From Colius striatus (lineage: Eukaryota > Chordata > Aves > Coliiformes > Coliidae): a stretch of 64,000 nt of DNA. The position numbers were made by a program, and so were the translations under genes. Below, piece after piece: positions 11,919 to 24,283 of the stretch (position 1 is the stretch's first letter; every line of letters starts with the position of its first letter). The stretch spans positions 5,774,513 through 5,838,512 of the forward strand of contig NC_084781.1 in assembly GCF_028858725.1 (NCBI RefSeq), given 5' to 3'. The notes beneath the pieces were generated by a model, which was not told the origin of the DNA, did not search any database, and worked only from the letters and a program-made list of their open reading frames with translations.

Positions 11919-14900
11919 CTTTCTCACTTGGGATTTTGCCTGCTCCTGCAGCACCTCTTGAAATGAGACAACTCAGGCAACCTGTTGTGGTCTTCACTTT
12001 GAGAGTTTGTACCCTCAGGCAGGCATGGATAGCAACAGTCTGAGGCAAGGAGGGAATACAGCTCATTCCTGTGCTTTATCAATGTAAATCAAAGAGCAAA
12101 AATAGAAAACAGGCAAGACTGAAACCACCAACTCAGCTGCCTAGAATAGCATGATTCCAAAATACTCCAGTTCCTCTTTGAGCCAGGGCTGACATGCTTT
12201 TGCTGTTCTCTTAGTACCCAGAAATTTCACTCATCCTCACACTGACTTGCACTTTGTTTGATTCCTTTGTGTAAAAGTTAGCAGCAAACCAGCTCTATAA
12301 TTGTCTTAATATACTAACTTACTAAAACGAATGGCCCTTCATGTTAATAAAAATACATGGCTTAAAAGCCACTTAGCCTTTCTTTAAGGATCACTGTATC
12401 ACTTGCTCTAAGTCAAAGAACGAGTCCCTAGGGGCATCTGAAGTCTGAAAAGAAATGGGCTGGAATTTAACTACAGGAGGTTGCAAAGGGAATCTGTTGC
12501 TGCCCTAAAACTGAATTTTTTGGTGCTTCATTTCTAAAGATTCCATCCATTAGGTGCTCTGCTTCCACTCTGCATCTATTTTCCTATACATGAATATATA
12601 AATACAGTTACTATTTCAGCTGCCTCTTAAACACAAATGTTGCTAATTAGCCAATGTTTTGCACAATGCCTGGAAAACATAAACCCAAAATATTAATCCA
12701 AATCCACATATGGCCAGATTTTTAGTTGGTGTCAATGCTTGCAGCTCTGCTAATGCTTTTGGAGCTGGGCCACTTTATGTCTGCTAAGGATATGGCTCTG
12801 TAGAATCCAACTGAAAGAGACTCTTTGGCTTCTCTGAGATACAGATCTGAAGCATTGTTATTACAAATACTTTGGAAAACCTGGAGTAGGTTAGATGTTG
12901 GGACTGCTACTCTGGCAAACATCACGTGTTGGAATATTTCCCTACTACCTCAAAGGCCATGAAGCAGAAAGTGCAAAGCCTGTTCTCTTTCTTCATGTTT
13001 ATATTGGGACCAATCGTGCTAATTTTCAAATTAAATTTAACATATGTCTGCAAGTCGCCTGATTGCTCAGCCAGAAACTGCAATTGGCAGCTCCAGTTTC
13101 TGGCATGACTGAATTCAGAGTGGACTCTCTATGCAGATCAAATTATAGAGCAGCACTACTGGTGAGGCCTGGAATACAAGTTGTTCCCAGAAACGTGCCC
13201 AAATCTTTGATGTTTGCTCACAGCGTAGGTCAGGAAAGTGTGAAAGGAGCAAATTGTGCCACATATTTACCAGCAAATGAGAAACCACCCTCAAATATGT
13301 GACATTACAGGGCTCAATAGAAATAGGAGTTTAACAAAAGATTAAATCTGTGGAAGCTGAGATCAGTCCATCAAACACCTGGTCAATTCACATGCTCTGT
13401 GTCTTTCATTAAAAAGAATACTCTTAAGGCAGAATAATTGGAGAGAGCTTGTTACTAGATCATAAAGTGAAACTATTCCTGCCTGGCTTCAAACATAGGT
13501 TTTTCAATCCTAGGCATAAATGAAGTTGAACAATAGCTCAACTCCCCAAACATTTTAAAACCAAGAGAGGAGGGAAAAGGAGACATAAAAAACAAACAGA
13601 AGGACAGCAGTACAAGTGCTGATGGAGCGTGAGCAGCCACACAGCGACAGGTGCTCCCTTGCAACACCACCACCAATGCAGGTGATCCATCTCCAGAAAT
13701 TCCTGCACACAGAAGCTGATGTGAGCATACCAGGGGAGGAGGAGCACCACATTGCACCAGATCTCATAAGTTAAGAGAGCCCTCTTAGAAAATCCCTCTT
13801 CTGCTGGCTGCAGAATAACCCCAGGGGTCACCGGGCTGTCACGCAGAGTGGCAAATGAAATGCAGATGAGTTTGCTCAACATGAAGCTGTCACATCTAAG
13901 GGCTTTTAGTAATTAGTCTATGACTCAGTTGCTACTGTGAAGTAAATGCAGCCTGCTCTTGTTTTTCTGGAAGTATCTTTGAGTAGAATTGCACGGCCTC
14001 TTTCACTGACAATTTTGTGTCTCAATTGTGTTTTCCTGTAGCCACTGAAGTTAAGGGGAGCTAATAGTCCCGGATGTCGTGGTGAATCTTGCTCTCTTAA
14101 TAGACACATCCACAACTCTTACATATGTGAGGTTTTTCAGATTCTTCAGTAGAAGTTCCCTAATACCATCCCTGCAAATAGGGCAGGTTTAGTAGCAGAG
14201 CTGGTGCTAACAAGATGTCATTGGGAAGAGGGGAGGAGAGAAGCCCACAGTGATCTATGTGAAATATACTGTGGTCTCAAGGATCCCTGGCTGAGTTCTT
14301 GTTCAACTGCCTCCAGATTTATCTGGACAACAGGATGTCTGACTTCTTATTTCCATGCCCCAGCTGGAGCTCAGTGTGCTTGATTTTTCTTACTGATGTT
14401 CCAGTTTAACTGAGGAAATTAAACTACCTTTGCAAGTAAAAAATGACTCCCCTCTGTAGAGTTAATAACGAGCTCTATCAACTTCTTTATATTTGGGTAG
14501 AGTCATAATTTGGAAACTGATTAGAGAAAAGCAGAGTTGCATGGGGAAAAAAGGGTCATGTCTTCAGCAAGAGTAAATCAGTACAGCTCTTGGGTCAGGG
14601 AACCCGTATTGATTCATGCCTGCTGCAAACCAAGGCATAGCTTCTTTCAATGCATGAATGCACTGTTTGTAAGCAGCAAATAAAACTCCATTTAAAGAGC
14701 AGCCTAATTCCTATGAAGCAAGAATGTATGTGGCATTGAAAACTTGCTTTTTTGTTAAGTTCCAATCTTCATTATTTGGAAAGCACAAAAATTAGACTGC
14801 ACACAATGTATCATTTATTAAAGCGATTTTTGCTGACTATGCACGTTGGTCTCAGGGACAATAATGTTGGAATGAGAGGTAATGGCAGCTCTGAGAGGGA

Positions 14901-17900
14901 AAAACATATGTGAAGAAGGGAGAAAATATAGACAAGCACCCCTTTATCAAGTTCTATGGAGATGCTTCGTGACTCTTGTGGATTACACAGGGACCACCAC
15001 AGGCAGCTGCACTTGTTTTTGCCCAGAAGGGCTCAGTCTGGGCCTTTGCAGAGGTTTTGGGGTGGAGAGTTTGATGAAAATCTATGCTATGTGTTTGTGA
15101 CTCAGGAAGGGCAGATACTGGTATTGTTTCTATTATAAAGGACTCTCCACAACTGTTAGTGTGGGCATAGGCACAAGAGAGTGCTGCGATGCTTGCTCAC
15201 CATTTTACAGTTGGAAAGATCAGGAGCTACCAGAAGCAGTTCTTGGCTCAGGTGGAAAGGGAGTGGGAGACAAATCAGTGCTAGAGGAGGAGTAGTGGCT
15301 CTAAACCCCCTGATGCTCATTTCTTAATGCTGCCACTTTGGGTTGGGGTTTGAAGAATCAAACTGTATTGTACTGCAAATGCATCCGTGTTTTGTGATTC
15401 GGGCTCCTTGTATGTGCATATTTATTATTTATATGCCACCAGGAATGTACATGGCACTCCAGAGACACATAAAACAAGCTGTTACCTCCTGTGAAGTGCT
15501 CCCAAACTAAGTGCTTTGTAAGGCTCTTTAAGCAACTAATTTACAAATCCAGCTTTTTAGTGCCACTTTTTAAGGACAGATGTGCTGATGCAGCAGAAAT
15601 CATTTGTTTTCCCATTGCAGTTCTGTGGTGGCCACCACAGACGAGTGAGAGCAGGGTTCAGGATGAAGTATTTTGATAGAGTCTTCATTGTAGGAAAACT
15701 TTGTCTTTTTTTTCTATCCACATGACTTATTTATATTACCAAAGACCTTGAAAGCCGACAACAGAGATGGGTTCCTGTTGTGTGACGTGCCAAACACGCA
15801 CGGCGTAAAGACGGCTGCGGTACCCAGCAGCACAGAGTGTAGAATGCATTTCTGTTTCTGCTGGACTGAGTCACTAAGATGACCCTGTCTGCCTAGGTCC
15901 AACCATATCACACATCAGCTAGAACATGAACAATAGATCAACCATTTGCAGATTAAAAGTGGTGAAAGAAAACGCCTACACAGAGTGTGTGTCAGAGTGG
16001 TTCCATCAGGACGCAGAGCCGTCAGATCCCCAGGAGCACTGCTGCTGCACATGCAATATCAATTATACAAGCCACCAGCCAGACAACTTGGAGACACTTC
16101 AAATAGCTGTAGCTGCAAACCTCATTTCTACTTCCTTAAAGTCCTGGCTGGAAGTCTAAGAGAGGGACTGCAAAGTGGTGGATTCAGCCCCTGGTCCTAC
16201 CGCAAGAGCTTACAGAGCCCTTGGGTAAAGCAGTAACAGCGTGAGGGAGCACAGAGCTCCGGGCAGCAGCCTAGGAAATCACCACAGAGAGGAGGAGGGG
16301 AGGCAGAGCTCGCTGGTGCACATTTTCCCTGAGCATTTTGGGGGATGTTTCAGAAGCAGTGTAACAGAGGCAGCTCGAGGAGATTTGACGGCTCCAGCCC
16401 TGAAAGAAAAGGAATTTCCAGTGCATTCAGCAAAATGCTGGCAATTCCTATTTTGAGACAAGCTAAACAAATAGGGGACACCAAGCAGATCTGCAGCCAG
16501 TGCATCTGACTGAACGGTGTGTGCTTGCCACTCCTCTCCCTGGCATTGCATCAGGCTCACACTGGTGATGTCACTGCGTTTACGGCAGCCCCAAAGAGAA
16601 AACCAAGCAAGCTGGTTTCAATAAATGATGCATCCTCATCAGCTCTTATCAACTTGCTTTAACAAGTTTAATTTGGCTTATAAAGACAGTGGCATTCACA
16701 ATACACAGGGCAGGATTGGGCAGTGAGGGTTTTTAGGAGATAACAAGTCAAAGCTGTGTTCCCACAACATAAATCCTGTCACAGACACCAGCCTGTTTTT
16801 ACTGTCAGTTGCTGATTAATGCTGTGGTTGCTGTGGCTCCCTGAGCATTGTCCACTCACAGCCTACTGCAGTGGGAGCTGGGCAAGAAGGGGAAGGTATT
16901 TTTTGCCTTTGCTTCTGAGAAGGTTTTAAATGAGCTCTTAGGGAAACGCTTGCACCAATTTTCCACCTCTTTCAGTGGGGAAAAAGAAAAAAACCAAATC
17001 ACCTCTCCAGCCCAAAGCAATTGAGTTGTCATTGAGAAAAACTGAGTCATTTCAGAGGCAAAATTATGTCAAGGCAGAAGTCAGCTTTCAGTGAAATGTT
17101 CAACCTCCCTTCTCCAAGCAGCCAGGCTTCTGTAAACACACTGTCTGTCCTTCTGTGTGTTGGTGCCTGTCTGCTCCCCCTTTCCAGGGCATGGAAGGGA
17201 GCTTACATTACTGGGACCTAAAGAGGTTACACTGGAGGCAGGTGTGAGTGTTCCTCTCTTTTAGCTAATGGATGAAGAAATCCATCTGACTCTGAAAACT
17301 GGAGGAGAAGGAAAACCAGCTTTATGGGACATCAGACTTAAATCTGAAGGCTGTTTATAAATAATTTCTCTAAATCTTCTCTAGCTCTCAGCTTCAGGGA
17401 GACATTTAAACCTAGAGTGCCCATGCTGCTGCTGCTATATGAAGCAGGGAAGGCAGCACAGAGCTGTGCCAGGCACAGCAGAGCTGCCATGGGAATAGAG
17501 GAGCCACGAGGGGCTACGGCAAAAGCAGAGATCCAGGTGCTTTTTGGGAAGACCTGGAAGAGCTTGAGAGGAGTTGTGACAGCACTGAAAGAAGTCTCTT
17601 GAGTGTGACAGAGTGGAGGGTGCAGGGTTGGAGAGTGCATTTTGGAGCAGTGTTTCTCCACAGTGGGAGCAAAAGTGCTGACTGTCATGGTGCCATTCCT
17701 GCCCATCATGGAAGGCAGCAACTGGTGAATGGACAAGAGGCAACGATGAAGTTCTGTCTGTCTCAGTCTGAGCTTATCATCCTGATTTAGGCCAAATGAA
17801 ACCCCCTGGTGGGATGCCTGATGTGGTTCTGTTTCACAGGTTCCATGACTCAAGCTGTCCCAGGAATAGAAACTAGCACAGGGCCCTCGGATCCCACAGC

Positions 17901-20900
17901 TGTCTGACATTATGCCTCAGAAATACCGAGGTGTTTTTTACCAGTGGTACAGTGCTGCAGCCTCCAGAGAGACAATCCACAGCCTGGGAGACCTGAATCC
18001 TGCCAGGGCCCAGGGGTCACAGGCTTCCTTGGCAGGGCTGTTTAGCTAGAGATTTCAACGATGGACATCTGTCCTGTCGGGTACAGAGCTTCTAGCAGGG
18101 GTGGTGCTGTTACTCTTGGCTGATGCCTGATGCCATGGTGGTGGGCAGTAATGTGAGCCCAGCTCCACTGGGGCAACAAGCCTAGAGCCCTGGAAAGGGA
18201 GCTGCAAGGTCTGCAGCGTCACTAGTCCAATGTATTCAGACACGCAGGTATAGTCAGGTGGGGTTGCTCCTGTTCTGCTGCTGGGGAGGAACGTGGAGAG
18301 CAGATTGTACTCGGAATTGGTCCCTTTTTCTGTCTGCTGGTATCCTCTGGCCGAGCCAGATCTTTGCCATGCCTGGGCTGAGGTCAGAGGTTCTCGGCAA
18401 GCAAGAGGGAGGACGCTATCTCTTGGGATATGGTCCAGCACACTCTCCTCATTTACTACCCCTCCAAGCAGCCATCTCAGGAATCTGGCTGGCAGCACAA
18501 TGACTGGCTGCAGAAGCGAGTTTTAATGGGGCCAAATGAGAGCTAATTGTGTCTCTGCTACAAAGCACAGGAGGATCCAGCGGAAAGGTCAGGCTGTTAA
18601 AGGCTCCAGCACGCCGGGTAGGTAGCAGCTATTTTCAGACAGATACAGAGATTCCAGCACATCTCTTGCTGCCTTCTTGTTTCTATAGCAATGCTGGGGC
18701 CAGGCTGTGCAGGGACTCAGCAAACGGAAAGGTAGCCCCATACAAATCAGAGTAGCACTGCTCCAGACTACCTGGCCTGGGGTGCAAGAAGATAATGAAG
18801 AGACACTGCACACTCCCTGCTGAAGGTTTGATGCAGAGAGCTGTGCTGAGTAAAGAAAAATCCTTCATTCACCTACTTGCCACGTTACAGAAATGAATAG
18901 AAGGCAGGAAGGGAATCCAGGGAGGGTCCCAGAATGGAATTTGAAATGTTAACTGCAAATACTACAATCCCTTCTAAGGTGCTTTCCTTCTAAAGATAAT
19001 GATTCATTTGATGCTGAAGATTTCATTCTCTGAATGATTTTCTAGGAAGGTCTAAACAGCCCATAGAAATCAGCTACAGTATTCCCAGAAAATATCTTTG
19101 TTTTCTCTTGCCTGCTTTCCTCTCCTCTCCCTTTTTTTTGGGTTTGTTTTCTGGTGTGACTCAGCAGCTGCATAATGTGACAGCACCCAAGCATCACTTG
19201 GGAAACTTGAAAGGAAATCAGGAAAGCTGACGTTTCCTTGGATATGTGGAGACCAAAAAATCTGCTCTGCTACCACAGAAAATTCAAACTCTGCTGGGTG
19301 TTGTGTATTTACATAATATGAGGCAGTCTGTGGCATGCAACTTAGCAAGATCAAGTAAGACTAGGTGGAAAGAAGCGCTGCTATCTCTGCTTTTTCAGTG
19401 GGGGAAGTGAGATACACAGGGACTAAAGCATACTACAGGAATGCCACATAACCCTTGAGAGCACAGATCCCCATCCCCCAGAAGCAGAGGAATAAGGCCC
19501 CCAGTTTCAGGGGTGCCCCCACCCCCTCTGACCTCCATGAGTTACCTTCCTGCAAGCTGCAGTCCCCGTGCTTGGTGTATTTTGTTAGGATTGTACCATT
19601 GCCTTCCGAAAGCGAACTGATGTCTGAGTTCTCAGGCACAACTGGTGCTTCCCTGGCATTAGGTGCTCCAGGTAGGAATTCAATGAAATCCTCAGAGTTT
19701 ACTTGGGTGTTAGATGAAGAATGTACTTACAGGGTTTTTTGAGGGTTGGTGTTGATTTTGTTGGGTTTTTTGGGGTTTTTTTTGCCCTGACAGTTATTTC
19801 CTATTCAGTGAGGGAACTGGCACTGCTCTCCCAGCCTGACAGCACTGTAGTCTCTGTTCTCACATGGCTTTCTTATCACCTCTCTCTTTCCTCCTCTCCC
19901 TCCTGTCATAAACTGTCACATTATGTTTTGTCACTTGTCAGCAATTCAGCCTTAAAGTCCAAACATATCCACACAGCTAAGGACCTTAGAAGTCAAAGAG
20001 AGATTTATTGAAAGGTCTGACTTAGATGAACATGTATCACCAGACTGATCACTCCAGGTTCAAACTAGCCTCCTCCTAGCCTTGTGGCTGCACTCAGAGA
20101 AAGTTCTCAAGGAATCCTGAGTAGTGATATTTATTCTGCTTTAAGTTAACAGTCTGAAACCAACCCTAGCCAGTGTTTCCAGCTCCTGCATCCTCAGTTG
20201 CTGCAGCTGGTCCCTAAGGTCAGAAAGGCATGAAAACAGGGGCCTTCATTACAGATGCTGGTTAATTACATGCCCCCTGTTATATCCCTGAGTCTTGAAA
20301 TAAATGTTTCTCTCTCCCTGGAAAGCTAAGCATAGCATTGTATTCTGTTTTCAGCTCAGTCCCATTTTATTCTCTCCTTCAACACCACTTTTCTGTTTCT
20401 TTTGCTTGTAAACACACCAAGTACTTGAGTTGATTGTATAGAGGAAGTTCACTGATGTTAGAATAACCTTCCTTCCTCTGGCTTCATTTCCCAGGGGATC
20501 ACAAGCAGTGCTCCAGGGCAAGCACTGGACAATTTGATTAATACGAGCAACAGAGGAAGGTTTTGGCCATAACTAGTGTGCATGACATACTGGAAGAACA
20601 AGGTCTGTTGAGTAGTTCCCTTGCCTTACTCTTTCCTTGCACCAAATGCTACCCATCATATGTCTAGCAATACAGACAAGTTCCACCTATGTGAGAATAA
20701 CAAACATTTTATGGGGCAACACATCAGCAGCTTTTCTTTCTCACCCCTCTTAAAATCCTCCAAGCATGACGTTTGACAGCCCTTTTCATTCTCTGGGGTG
20801 TAGATGCCAGCATTTCTCATCAGACTGTCTTCTCAGGAATGTGTGTTTGCTTTGCTTTGTATTTGGTGCAGTTAGAGTACCAAACTTACCAGCTTTTTGA

Positions 20901-20972
20901 ACACTTAACTGTAAAATCATTAAGAATATGAGATCAGCCCAGCTGGTCTGGTAGCATGGTTGAGACAAAAGA
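11919..20972. other. Gene-free stretch, mostly unique DNA
   Basis: No supported gene. The longest open frame is about 190 codons on the minus strand (17,338-17,910), with no recognisable domain. Overlapping open frames on the plus strand weaken it further. A 20-bp palindrome sits at 15,622-15,641 and a tight cluster of six CpGs near 15,784-15,826. A G/T-rich low-complexity tract occurs near 19,731-19,785. A fragment near 19,390-19,425 (gtgagatacacagggactaa) faintly resembles the middle of MIR. Confidence 0.55.
15622..15641. promoter_or_regulatory. Perfect 20-bp palindrome with two inverted RUNX cores
   Basis: The sequence tctgtggtggccaccacaga equals its own reverse complement over all 20 bases. 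Each half carries TGTGGT, the core site of RUNX factors, so two sites face each other on opposite strands. This could be a cooperative RUNX element. It could also be chance, since only the motif is seen. Confidence 0.4.
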
Positions 20973-21064
20973 TGGCTCTTTGCTTTCCTCTTCACTTGGC
21001 TCTTTGCTTTCCTCTTCACTTGGCTCTTTGCTTTCCTCTTCACTTTCCTCTTTGCTTTCCTTTC
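20973..21064. repeat. 24-bp minisatellite, about 3.8 copies
   Basis: Three identical 24-bp units (tggctctttgctttcctcttcact) at 20,973, 20,997 and 21,021 are followed by a fourth, diverged and slightly short unit to about 21,064. Exact identity of the three units implies recent expansion or homogenisation. Because 24 is a multiple of three, the minus strand reads as a lysine-rich eight-residue repeat. It sits in a 100-codon open frame with no other sign of being a gene. Confidence 0.95.
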
Positions 21065-24000
21065 AGGAGAAGACAAGCTGAGTAACATGGGCTTCTAGTT
21101 GCTTTTTTCCTAATGCATATACAAAGTGCAGTCATCACCAGGAGGTAATTCCATTAGGTAAGATCAGCTGTCAGGCTTAAAGGACCTGTACAAAAATGAG
21201 CTTGCACTAGCCATCAGCTAAACCAGATGAGAGGGTAGCTCCTACCCTGTTAATTACTTTAAGCAAATGTACATTTGTGTGTCCCTGGTGTGAAACTGAT
21301 GCTGGGCAACTCTTCTCTGAGCAAGGCATCCCTCTGCCAACCCCATGGGGCTCACCCTGAGCTCTCCAGCCACTCGCCAGATGCAGCTGCATCTATCTGC
21401 CTGCTCAGCCAGCCTGTCGTTCAGCAGTGCCTGGGCTGCTCTTTCACCCCACAGCCCTGCCTTTGTTCTCCTTGAAAGCAGATTTTTATTTATGGTGGGT
21501 GCTAAAGCAATATTGAATCCCTGCAGGGGCTCATCTCCAGCTCAAGGAGAGGAGTTATGTGGAAAGAGAGGAAGAGGAATTTCCATCTGCCAGTAGTGAA
21601 TACAGTCAGAAGCAGCAGAAATCAGTTCTGCCTTCTAAAGCATTTGCAGAGCCATGCCTTCTGGGGTTTGATTTTACAAAGTAAAACCCAGAGCTGGGTC
21701 AGTTTAAGGCACCAGCATGCAGCACACAAGTGCAGGGATGTTAAAGAAGCATTTATGCTTTTGACCTGCATTTACACTTTCACATAGCAGTGTCTAAAAT
21801 AGGCATCAGCAACTGCCCAGAAATGCAAAATACTCCAAGAAACAACAGAGTAGAAAATCCAGTTGCACTGCTGTGGTTCCCTTTCCCCAGAATAAGGTAA
21901 CTTGGGTCACTTAATAAATATTGTTATTGATACAAATGAACCTGCAGGATCCCAGGCAAAGGAGAAAGCACCCTCTGGGAGAATGTAGCAGATGGGGGCC
22001 ATGGGTAAGGTGAAGCTGCTTTTCATCCTTAGGTCTCTGACAAGACGGTTTTCATTACCTGGGCTCTCTAGGTGAGAAATAAGGAGGTTTTAAGGTTCTT
22101 GTTCCTTGCTTATTTATATCCCTCCTCAGCTCGTGGGTCTGCTCCTTTGTGGAAAAGAGCAAGTCTACTCCTTTTCATCTCCCACATCACCAATAAGAGC
22201 TAGGGGGGAGAGGGAGTGCCTCAGATGCTTGAAAATGAGGCAAAAAGCAGCAACTGGGCAAGGAAAAATCCACAAGCCTATATTATAAGCAGGAACACAG
22301 CAATTCTGATACAGCTTCCTCAGCAAGGAAATGAGGGGAAAACATCTCAGCCCTAGGGGGATCTTTATCAGCAATGAGGTAGGAACAACAAGTCAGCCCA
22401 AAGCCTGTTGGAGAAGGCAGTGGTCTCCATTAGCCTGAGGGTCACAGATGCCAAACAATTCTTTCTCCCATTAACAAAGTCAGATTTGGGCCATATGTGG
22501 GAGAGTGCTTGTAGTTCTCATGTTGCTCAATACCAGGGCAGATCCCTGAGCATTCCCCTCCTGCTGCTTAAAAACTCAGCAACCAGCACTGATTGTGTCC
22601 TAGGCACCTATTCTTAATCTTGAGAACCTTGCATGTCCAAGGTGCAGCTGTCTTTGCCAGGAAGCAAAATCCCCACAGATCTGAGCTTAGAGGAGCAACA
22701 GTAAGTTGTTTAATTGAGCCTCTGTAGGCTGCAACATAAAGGTGAAAATATTACAAGGCGACAGAATTTCTCAGGAAAAGGCCAGTGCCTGCAGACTTAG
22801 ATAGTAATATTAATGAGCAGAGTGCTGCCTAGAAGGTCAGAGCAACAGCCATAAGGGGTGAAAGTAGCCAGTATCACTCCACCTGGCTTTCTTTTCCAGC
22901 CTGGACTAAACTGCTTTTCAACAGGTAAAAGCTGAATCCAAAGGCAATGCAACATCCCCAGGGGCACTAGGAAACTTCTGGGAAATTTCCTCCATTTTGC
23001 AGAGTGCAGTTTGATAGAATGCAGATGATTCCTCAGCTGGGAAACAGTGTCTATCACTATAACAATTCAATTGAAAGAAGAATGCCCTTATCAACTTGGC
23101 TGTTCTTTAGTCACAGGCATGGGAAATTGGCAATGTTGATTTATTTAGCTCAGGCACATTCAGGTCAAAATCAATCAGGTCAAAAATACATCACTTCCAT
23201 GCAACAAGGTTTTTAAAAAGGAAAGAGAGCTGTAGACTACAGGAATAAATCCCAGCAGAATGGGGCTTGGTTTGAAACAAACCTATCACTTGTTCGAAAG
23301 GGTGGAGATGATCTTCACACACATGTCTTGGCAAAGAGACTAGGCTTAGTTTTGAAATGACTGTATCTCGAGGTCAAAGAAATGGGATAGAGAAATCAGG
23401 AGGCCAGGACCAGGGCTGCCCCTTTTCCAGACGTATAGCTGCCTCCTAATGCTTCTTGAAGAGTCTTGTAATGGCAATTTTTAGTGGGCAAGGCTTGGAA
23501 CTGGACAGAAGGAGGGTTATTTCCTCTAACACTGCATAGAAACGATTGCTTGTATAAAGTAGTCTCTCTTGAATATCAGCAGCCTGGTCCTGCAAAGACC
23601 CAAAGCACCTGCTCCAGTGATTACTTCCCAGTGTCAGTGAGTGTGTCTCACCACAAGGATCAGTTTCCAGGCCAAAATAGCTGTAGTGTGATTCAGATCT
23701 GCATATCTCCATTACACAGCAGCCATGCTATCAGAAATTGAACCAATGTGTTGAAAGCACGTTCTTTTCCTTACCAAAGCAATGGATGCAAAGCCGTGGC
23801 CACAAAGCATCCAGCAGAATGAAACAGTAAGAGATTGTAGATACTTGTGTTTGGTCAGAACTGAGACAGTGTGAATCATCCCAGCTCTGCTGATAATGCT
23901 GCAGTTCACCCAGTCTAGAACAAAAGAAAATCCATCTCATTTTCCTTAGATGAGCACAACATTATGGAACCTCAAGAGGGTAAAAAAGCAACTGATACAG

Positions 24001-24130
24001 GGATACAACAGAAGAGGATCCCTCTGAGGCAGGAGTGTTGAAGTTAAAGTGTGAGAACTGAGACAGAGGTTGTGGGAATACAAGCTGAGAAACCAAGTCC
24101 AACCAAAGTGAAGTAAGAGATAAGGAGAGT
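21065..24130. other. Gene-free stretch
   Basis: Only short, overlapping random open frames. No recognisable repeat, RNA gene or regulatory cluster was found. Confidence 0.5.
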
Positions 24131-24283
24131 AATAATCTGTGTTTTATTGATAAGAAACTGGGGTGCAAACACATGAAATAACTTCCCCCCTAACTTATGT
24201 GGAAAATTTGTGACAGGCACATGAAAAGAACACTGCCTTCCTAAAAGCCCAGCTCAGGGCCTTAGTCAGACACCACCCTTCTG
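24131..24283 (+). mobile_element. Ancient MIR-type SINE (or L3-tail) remnant
   Basis: The stretch follows the MIR core and tail in order: ttttattgataagaaactgg, gggtgcaaacacatgaaata, acttcccccctaacttatgtgg, a gap, then 'actgccttcctaaaagccca', gctcagggccttagtcagacaccacccttct. This corresponds to the family pattern 'gataagaaactgaggcacaaagagatgaaatgacttgccc...' and the terminal 'gtgcc ttaaccac aagaccacccttct'. It is heavily diverged, as expected for an element predating the bird radiation. Confidence 0.6.

Noticed and set aside
17338-17910. Minus-strand open frame of 190 codons
   Set aside because: No domain or signal recognised, overlaps open frames on the other strand, no promoter feature, and composition typical of chance frames in moderately GC-rich DNA.
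19385-19430. Possible MIR middle fragment
   Set aside because: Only about 30 bases resemble the family; too short to support.
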